DNA of 51,299 nt from positions 1 through 51,299 of the forward strand of contig NZ_MSTI01000137.1 of the NCBI RefSeq assembly GCF_001949125.1, in the 5' to 3' direction. The notes under the pieces were generated by a model. The model was not told the DNA's origin and did not search any database. It saw only the letters and a program-made list of their open reading frames with translations. This document shows, in pieces, positions 46,688 to 51,299 of the stretch. The stretch comes from Deinococcus marmoris (GTDB taxonomy: Bacteria > Deinococcota > Deinococci > Deinococcales > Deinococcaceae). Positions within the stretch are counted from its first letter, which is position 1, and the number at the start of each line of letters is the position of its first letter. A program made the position numbers and the translations under genes.

Positions 46688-47461
46688 ATGAAACGAAGCC
46701 TTTTGACCCGCTGTATGACCCTCTGCGCCGCCCTGACCCTGACCACCGCTTCTGCCGCGCAGATCGCCGACGGCACCTGGACGCTGAGCCGCCTGAGCGA
46801 CGCTGCGGGCACCGTGGCCACGGGCGGCCTGGACGCGCCCACGCTGAAGCTGCTGGGCACCAGCATTTCCACCGCAGATGGCACGCAGGTTTCCGGGTCT
46901 GCCGGCTGCAATGTCTTTAGCACGTCCGGCATATTCGGAAACAATCTTCAGATGGGCGGCACCCTCAAACTCGGCCCGATTGCGGCCACGCGCAAGCTGT
47001 GCGCCGAGGCGCAGATGACCCTGGAACGGCGCTACCTGAATGTGCTGGCCCAGGCCCGCGCCTTCGTGCGGGTGGGCGATACATTGATTCTGACCTCTGG
47101 CACATCAAAGGCGGTGTTCACGTTGGGAAGCGAGATGGAAAAAAGGCTGCGGGCCACCTGGCGACTGGTGGGCGGGCAGGGCAACGAACTGCTGACCCTG
47201 ACCTTCGGCGAAGGCGGGCGCGTGAGCGGCACCACGGGCTGTAACAACCTGATGGGCCAGTATGACGTCATGGACGGCGGGCTGACCTTCGGGCCACTGG
47301 GCGTGACCCGCCGCGCCTGCACCGATCCCGCGCTGGCACAGCAGGAGCAGACCTTCCTGAAAGACCTGTCCGAAGTGACGGGCTATGAGGTGGCTGGCTC
47401 GATGCTGAAGCTGACCACCCGTTCCGGCAAGATGCTGGAGCTGGCGCGTCCGGTGAACTGA
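46688..47461 (+). CDS. exported double META-domain protein (HslJ-like)
   Basis: The protein has 257 residues. The signal peptide is at about 1-24 (LTTASAAQ cleavage region, no lipobox cysteine). Two META/HslJ domains follow, each with a G-C-N motif (SGSAGCNVFS, SGTTGCNNLMGQ) and a G-P-x-x-x-T-R-x/K-x-C motif (LGPIAATRKLC, FGPLGVTRRAC); the paired cysteines probably form a disulphide in each domain. Domains of this type occur in surface proteins, including heat-shock HslJ, without a settled function. A GGAGA precedes the ATG. Confidence 0.85.
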   Translation: MKRSLLTRCMTLCAALTLTTASAAQIADGTWTLSRLSDAAGTVATGGLDAPTLKLLGTSISTADGTQVSGSAGCNVFSTSGIFGNNLQMGGTLKLGPIAATRKLCAEAQMTLERRYLNVLAQARAFVRVGDTLILTSGTSKAVFTLGSEMEKRLRATWRLVGGQGNELLTLTFGEGGRVSGTTGCNNLMGQYDVMDGGLTFGPLGVTRRACTDPALAQQEQTFLKDLSEVTGYEVAGSMLKLTTRSGKMLELARPVN

Positions 47462-47514
47462 GCGGGGAAGCGCCTGGAACACGGAAAACCCAGGCGAGGG
47501 GGCGGTGGGCGCGG

Positions 47515-47520
47515 TATGCT
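47515..47520 (+). promoter_or_regulatory. -10 box TATGCT of the carboxylesterase gene
   Basis: It would give a leader of about 58 nt before the ATG at 47585, which has AGGAGG. Confidence 0.45.
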
Positions 47521-47584
47521 GGCGGGAGAATCAAATCCCGTTCCAGCACCGCGTCCACCGCCCTTTGTTCAGGAGGCCTACCCC

Positions 47585-49180
47585 ATGTCCCGTCCATTCC
47601 CAATACTTGCTCTGTTTGCCCTCGCCTCGCTGAACCTGGCCCATGCCCAGCAACCCGTCACTGTACAGACCGAGGGGGGAGCTGTCGTCGGTCAACAGTC
47701 TTCAGTTCGTACCTTTCTGGGCATTCCCTACGCTGCGCCGCCCGTGGGCGATCTGCGCTGGAAGCCGCCGCAGCCTGCCGCCGCCTGGAACACGCCGCGC
47801 GACGCCAGCAAGTTTGGCGGCAAATGTCCGCAAAAAGTCATTGCACTGTTCGCCCTGCCCGGAGAAACGCCGGGGGACATCCAGGGGCAAGAAGACTGCC
47901 TGTACCTGAACGTGTACGCGCCGAAGGGGTCCACCTCCGCCAGCAACCTCCCCGTGATGGTCTGGATTCACGGCGGGTCATACATTACCGGATCGAGCGA
48001 CAGCTACGACGGCACCGTGCTGGCCGAGAAAAACAACATGCTGGTGGTCACGCTCAACTACCGTCTGGGCACGCTGGGCTGGCTCTCGCTGCCCGCGCTG
48101 GGAGCGGAGGACGGCGGCGGCCAGTCGGGCAACTACGGTCTGATGGATCAGCAGGCGGCGCTGAAATGGGTCAAAACCAACATCGCGGCTTTTGGAGGTG
48201 ACGCCAGCAAAGTCACCATTGCCGGGGAGTCGGCGGGCGGCATGAGCAATTGCGCGCATCTGGCCTCGCCGCAGTCTGCTGGACTATTCCGGGGCGCGAT
48301 CATTCAGAGTGGGCTGTGTACCAGCCCCGGCAACAGCGTCACCCTGGCCGACGCGCAGAACCGCAACCAGAAGTACGCCTCGAATCTGGGCTGCAAGACT
48401 GACGATCTGGCCTGCCTGCGCGCCGCTCCTGTAGATAAATTGCTCTCCACAAAGGTTCCTGGCCTGCGCCCGGCGGCCAATCTGGTGTGGTCCCCGGTGT
48501 ACGCTTCGAAGCTCCTGCCGCTGACATTGCGCGAGGCTTACGGGACGGGACAGTTCAACCGCGTGCCCGTCATGAACGGCACCAACCACGACGAGGGGCG
48601 GCTGTTCGTCTCGGTGGCCTCGCCGGACGGCAAGCCGATTAGTCCGGTGGTGTACTGGGGCGGCACAGGACTCACCGTGGGGGCGGCAAACACAGTCAAG
48701 GTCTTAAACCAGTACCCGTACCGCAACTTCGGCACGCCCGCGCTGGCCTTTGCCACCATTTTCACCGATGCAGTGTTCAGTTGCCCGGCCCTGCGGGTGG
48801 ACGCGGCGCTGTCTAAATACGTGCCCGTCTACGCCTTCGAGTTCAACGATCCGAACGCGGTCACCATCGTCAAGACCCCTGTGGATTTGCCGAGTTTGGG
48901 CGCGCACCACTCCAGCGGGCTGGCCTACGCCTTCCAGAGCAAGGTGGACGGTCTGGCCGACTTCGCTGATTTCACCCCCGCCCAGCGCCAGCTCTCGGAC
49001 GCCTTCAGCGCGGCGTGGGTGTCGTTTATCAAGACGGGTAAGCCTGCGTCGGCGGACTGGAAGACCTTCGATCCGGCCCAGAACAACGTGCAGGTCTTCA
49101 CGCCGGACGGAGTTGAGCCTAGCGTCCTGTTTTCCAATGACCACCGCTGCCCATTCTGGCTGCCGCTGGATCTGAAGTAG
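47585..49180 (+). CDS. exported type B carboxylesterase
   Basis: The 531-residue secreted alpha/beta hydrolase has a signal peptide at about 1-21 (ALASLNLAHAQ). The type B carboxylesterase signature EDCLYLNVYAP, the oxyanion-hole HGGSY, and the nucleophile elbow GESAGGMSN are present. The acidic residue lies in NGTNHDEGRLF and the catalytic His in LGAHHSSGLAYAF. A Cys pair near the N-terminus (CPQK, EDC) matches the usual first disulphide. AGGAGG lies before the ATG at 47585. It is a single gene with promoter and terminator. Confidence 0.9.
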   Translation: MSRPFPILALFALASLNLAHAQQPVTVQTEGGAVVGQQSSVRTFLGIPYAAPPVGDLRWKPPQPAAAWNTPRDASKFGGKCPQKVIALFALPGETPGDIQGQEDCLYLNVYAPKGSTSASNLPVMVWIHGGSYITGSSDSYDGTVLAEKNNMLVVTLNYRLGTLGWLSLPALGAEDGGGQSGNYGLMDQQAALKWVKTNIAAFGGDASKVTIAGESAGGMSNCAHLASPQSAGLFRGAIIQSGLCTSPGNSVTLADAQNRNQKYASNLGCKTDDLACLRAAPVDKLLSTKVPGLRPAANLVWSPVYASKLLPLTLREAYGTGQFNRVPVMNGTNHDEGRLFVSVASPDGKPISPVVYWGGTGLTVGAANTVKVLNQYPYRNFGTPALAFATIFTDAVFSCPALRVDAALSKYVPVYAFEFNDPNAVTIVKTPVDLPSLGAHHSSGLAYAFQSKVDGLADFADFTPAQRQLSDAFSAAWVSFIKTGKPASADWKTFDPAQNNVQVFTPDGVEPSVLFSNDHRCPFWLPLDLK

Positions 49181-49194
49181 GGGAAGTTCTCCCC

Positions 49195-49221
49195 GCCCTC
49201 TTCTTCGGGAGAGGGCTTTTT
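49195..49221 (+). terminator. rho-independent terminator of the carboxylesterase
   Basis: GCCCTCT (49195-49201) pairs with AGAGGGC (49210-49216), followed by five T residues. Confidence 0.85.
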
Positions 49222-49289
49222 CCATGTCGGCGCTTCCGATCTATCCCAGACCCGTGGGCGACGTGATCTTTCATACCCTGCAACGCGTC

Positions 49290-50795
49290 TCAGTCTCCTA
49301 CCGATCCCCGCGTCAATTCGGTGGCCTCGCCGTCGCCCGGATCGCCCAGCAGATCGGCGCGTTCCTGCGGGGTCAGGGCCACCATCACGCGCCGTAAAAC
49401 CACGTCCACGGCCTGATCGGCGCTCTCGTCCAGGGTCAGACCGTCCAGCAGCGGCACGTCCTCCTGGCGGGCCAGATCTTCCAGCTCGTCCTGCATGGCG
49501 CGGATTTCACCGAAATACTGCATGTAGCGGTGCAGGGGGCGGCTGGCGGCGGTCTCCACGTCGCGGCTCTGGAAGTGGCGGCGGTGTTCCTCGGGATCGG
49601 GCAGGGTGACCAGCATGGGAATCACCAGTGCCCCGGCAAAGGCATCGGCGCGCAGGTAGCCGGGCACCAGATGCACGCCCTCCAGCACCAGGCTGCTGCC
49701 CTCCTGCACCGATCTAGCCACCACCGCGCCCAGGCCCACGTTGACCTGTTGCACCTGATCGCGGAAACCGGCCAGCAATACCCGCTTGCTGGGGGTTTCG
49801 GGGCGCGGCGTGCCGGGGGGCAGCAGCGCCTCCCAGGCATTGAAGGTGCTGGCGTGCAGCGTGGGCAGCAGCGCCGGGGAGACCATCGCGCGCATGACCT
49901 CGCGGATGGAATCGGTGCTGACCACGCGGGCAATGCCCAGGCGGTAAGCGATCTCGGCAGCCAGAAAGCTCTTGCCGGTGCCGCTGACACCGCCCAGCAG
50001 CACGATCACTGGGCGTGGCGGGCGACGGATCACGCGCAGCAGGCGGTAACGGGCGCTGACATCCGGCCCCACCTCGTCGCGCAGCAGGGCCTCCACCTTG
50101 GCGCGGATGGCCGTGCGCGTGACCACCCGGTCTTCCTGGCCACGCAGGTCGCGCTGGGTCACGCGCGCCACCTTGCGGGCCACGTCGGGCGCAACCCCGG
50201 CGGCCAGCATGGACTGCACCAGAATGCCCTTGGAAAACGGCGTGGGCATGCTGCTGCCGCTGCTGATCACGCCCAGCTTGCCCCGGTTGCGGCGCAGGTA
50301 GCGGTAGGTCAGGCGCAGGTGTTCGCCGTAGCGCCCGGCCAGCGCGCGCTCGGTGCGGTTGTCGATGTCCTCGGCGCTCAGGCTCCGCACGCCCTCCTGG
50401 CGCAACTCCACGTCCACGGCGCTGGCGGTGGCGTAGGCCTCGCGCCCGGTCAGGCCAGTGTCCTCCAGCGTGCGGGCCAGCACGCCCCGGCTGAACGGCA
50501 GATCACCCTTCTTGGCCGTCACCAGAATGTCCACGAAGGCAGGGGTCTGCGCCCCGGCGGCCTGCGCCACGTCCTCCCCGGCCAGATCGCGCGCCACCTC
50601 GGTCATCAGAGCCTGCAATTCGCCCGGCGTGACCAGACTGCGCCGCGACAGCCGCAGATTCTGCTCGATGCGCCGCGCCGCCGCCGCCGCCACATTTCCT
50701 GAAGCCCCAGCGTTCACCAGAGACTCCACCACCAGCCCCCGGCTGAATGGAAAGGCGTGCCGGGGCGTGCCGATGCGCAGTTCAGGCTGGGTCAA
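49290..50795 (-). CDS. 2-phosphoglycerate-kinase-like protein with three ATP-cones
   Basis: The protein has 501 residues. Three tandem ATP-cone-like modules come first, each opening with the same motif: FPFSRGLVVESLVNAG (about 15), LPFSRGVLARTLEDTG (about 100) and TPFSKGILVQSMLAAG (about 185). Then comes a P-loop kinase domain (LLGGVSGTGKSFLAAEIAYRLG, about 266-287, and STDSIREVMRAM), as in archaeal 2-phosphoglycerate kinases. That enzyme phosphorylates 2-phosphoglycerate on the way to cyclic 2,3-diphosphoglycerate or related osmolytes. Three cones instead of one suggest strong nucleotide control. The actual substrate is unproven. Confidence 0.8.
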   Translation of the reverse strand: MTQPELRIGTPRHAFPFSRGLVVESLVNAGASGNVAAAAARRIEQNLRLSRRSLVTPGELQALMTEVARDLAGEDVAQAAGAQTPAFVDILVTAKKGDLPFSRGVLARTLEDTGLTGREAYATASAVDVELRQEGVRSLSAEDIDNRTERALAGRYGEHLRLTYRYLRRNRGKLGVISSGSSMPTPFSKGILVQSMLAAGVAPDVARKVARVTQRDLRGQEDRVVTRTAIRAKVEALLRDEVGPDVSARYRLLRVIRRPPRPVIVLLGGVSGTGKSFLAAEIAYRLGIARVVSTDSIREVMRAMVSPALLPTLHASTFNAWEALLPPGTPRPETPSKRVLLAGFRDQVQQVNVGLGAVVARSVQEGSSLVLEGVHLVPGYLRADAFAGALVIPMLVTLPDPEEHRRHFQSRDVETAASRPLHRYMQYFGEIRAMQDELEDLARQEDVPLLDGLTLDESADQAVDVVLRRVMVALTPQERADLLGDPGDGEATELTRGSVGD

Positions 50796-50901
50796 GGGGA
50801 AGGCTCCTTCGGGGACGGGGGAGAGGGGAAAGGGCGTTCCTGGCAGTCTAGCCGGGAAAGTTGCAGGGAGGGTGATGGGGTGCGGGTGAGCTGGAAGGCG
50901 G

Positions 50902-51023
50902 ACCCCTCAGTCTGCTTCGCAGCCAGCTCCCCTTAAAGGGAGCCAAGAGTGGCAATTGAACGTGTCACACAGAAAACCCTTGCCTCCCTTTTAAGGGGAG
51001 GTGCCCCGGAGGGGCGGAGGGGT
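50902..51023. repeat. dispersed palindromic repeat element
   Basis: The ends ACCCCTC and GAGGGGT are inverted. Each half holds its own palindrome: CTCCCCTTAAAGGGAG on the left, and CTCCCTTTTAAGGGGAG on the right. It has no coding capacity and looks like a REP/MITE-type intergenic element of the kind abundant in high-GC chromosomes. The interval 50796-50901 is the upstream region of the kinase-like gene. Confidence 0.65.
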
Positions 51024-51096
51024 TAAACCGCAAACAGCCACCCAGTCATCAGATTAGGGCTTACGCGAAACTGGGCAAGTCTGAAATTCTGGGCTG

Positions 51097-51299
51097 GTGG
51101 GAAGACCTCGAAAAGTCGGGCGGCAACGGTACTGCGAGTTTTTGGCTGCAACACAGATCAATCGGACACAAACCTATTTTGCCAACCACGTTGATGATTT
51201 TGCTCATGACGCCGTTCAGCGCTACCTGAAAGGTGACCGTTTAACGGCAGCGGAGGTGTGGACGCAGGTGCGTCCACACGTCAAATTGAGCGACAAGGG
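51097..51299 (+). mobile_element. transposase, 5' fragment at the window end
   Basis: A plus-strand frame stays open from 51085 to the end of the window. It reads FLAATQINRTQTYFANHV and then DDFAHDAVQRYLKGDRLTAA, which resembles the N-terminus of IS701/IS4-type DDE transposases. The start may be the GTG at 51097. The sequence just upstream (51054-51084) may be the left end of the element. The catalytic part lies outside the window, so the family is tentative. Confidence 0.5.

Noticed and set aside
47516..47584. Upstream in-frame ATG of the carboxylesterase as the true start
   Set aside because: That ATG is part of the TATGCT -10 box. The ATG at 47585 has AGGAGG and opens directly into a signal peptide.

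Overview
The window reads as a piece of a Deinococcus chromosome. The base composition is high-GC throughout. The gene content fits that genus: a Dps with a long lysine-rich N-terminal tail, bacillithiol genes, repeated DinB-family proteins, and a urate-degradation operon with an operator resembling the HucR type. Many genes start exactly 6-9 bases after a TAnnnT -10 box with no ribosome-binding site, which is the leaderless-mRNA style well known from Deinococcus. This assignment is inference; no database was searched.

Layout. 1-348 is the 3' end of an ISAs1-type transposase. 402-2669 is a two-component pair interrupted by an inverted-repeat element. 2728-2803 is tRNA-Trp (CCA), with its own promoter and terminator on the minus strand. 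2931-5407 (minus) holds a 2H phosphoesterase-like protein and an Mrp Fe-S ATPase coupled to a SufR-like regulator. 5667-8562 holds a GAF histidine kinase and ftsY. 8608-10905 (minus) holds bshC and a Crp-type regulator. 11088-16185 holds a WecG/TagA transferase, a class III aminotransferase, dUTPase with two DinB proteins, DUF4180 and an AAC(3)-like protein. 16342-17720 is a LeuC/HacA large subunit. 17968-20455 is a tandem array of an unrecognised family. 20593-25571 holds a GMC oxidoreductase, then a pheA-SDR-acyl ligase operon on the minus strand.

25715-33491 holds an amidase, an exported trypsin-like protease, several small unknown proteins, a Cys-less DJ-1/PfpI-like protein, a PIG-L/BshB-like deacetylase, and a ParA / ribbon-helix-helix-like / HEAGH membrane protein operon. 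33565-39077 holds an aldo-keto reductase, a threonine dehydratase divergent from an MBL-fold hydrolase, Dps, DUF4385 and mnmE. 39141-41326 is a type II restriction-modification pair, visibly less GC-rich and probably acquired. 41360-50795 holds a DUF4258 protein with an attenuator-like leader, a double GNAT, a uraH-uricase-uraD operon, dnaJ, a double-META lipoprotein-like protein, an exported carboxylesterase, and a 2-phosphoglycerate-kinase-like protein with three ATP-cones. A palindromic repeat and the 5' end of another transposase close the window.

The most interesting signal is at the level of translation starts. About twenty leaderless promoters can be read by eye. In at least two places (ftsY and leuC), and perhaps two more (pheA and the DUF4258 gene), the leaderless start codon does not begin the recognisable gene. 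It begins a tiny upstream ORF. For ftsY and leuC the stop codon of that ORF overlaps the start codon of the main gene (GTGA or ATGA), which suggests leader-peptide coupling. Other points worth a second look are the tandem family array with a decayed copy, the ParA/HEAGH operon, the coupled Mrp/SufR-like pair in which Mrp lacks its CxxC, 15-bp in-frame repeats in three unrelated genes, and the 72-nt promoter-to-terminator unit upstream of DUF4258.
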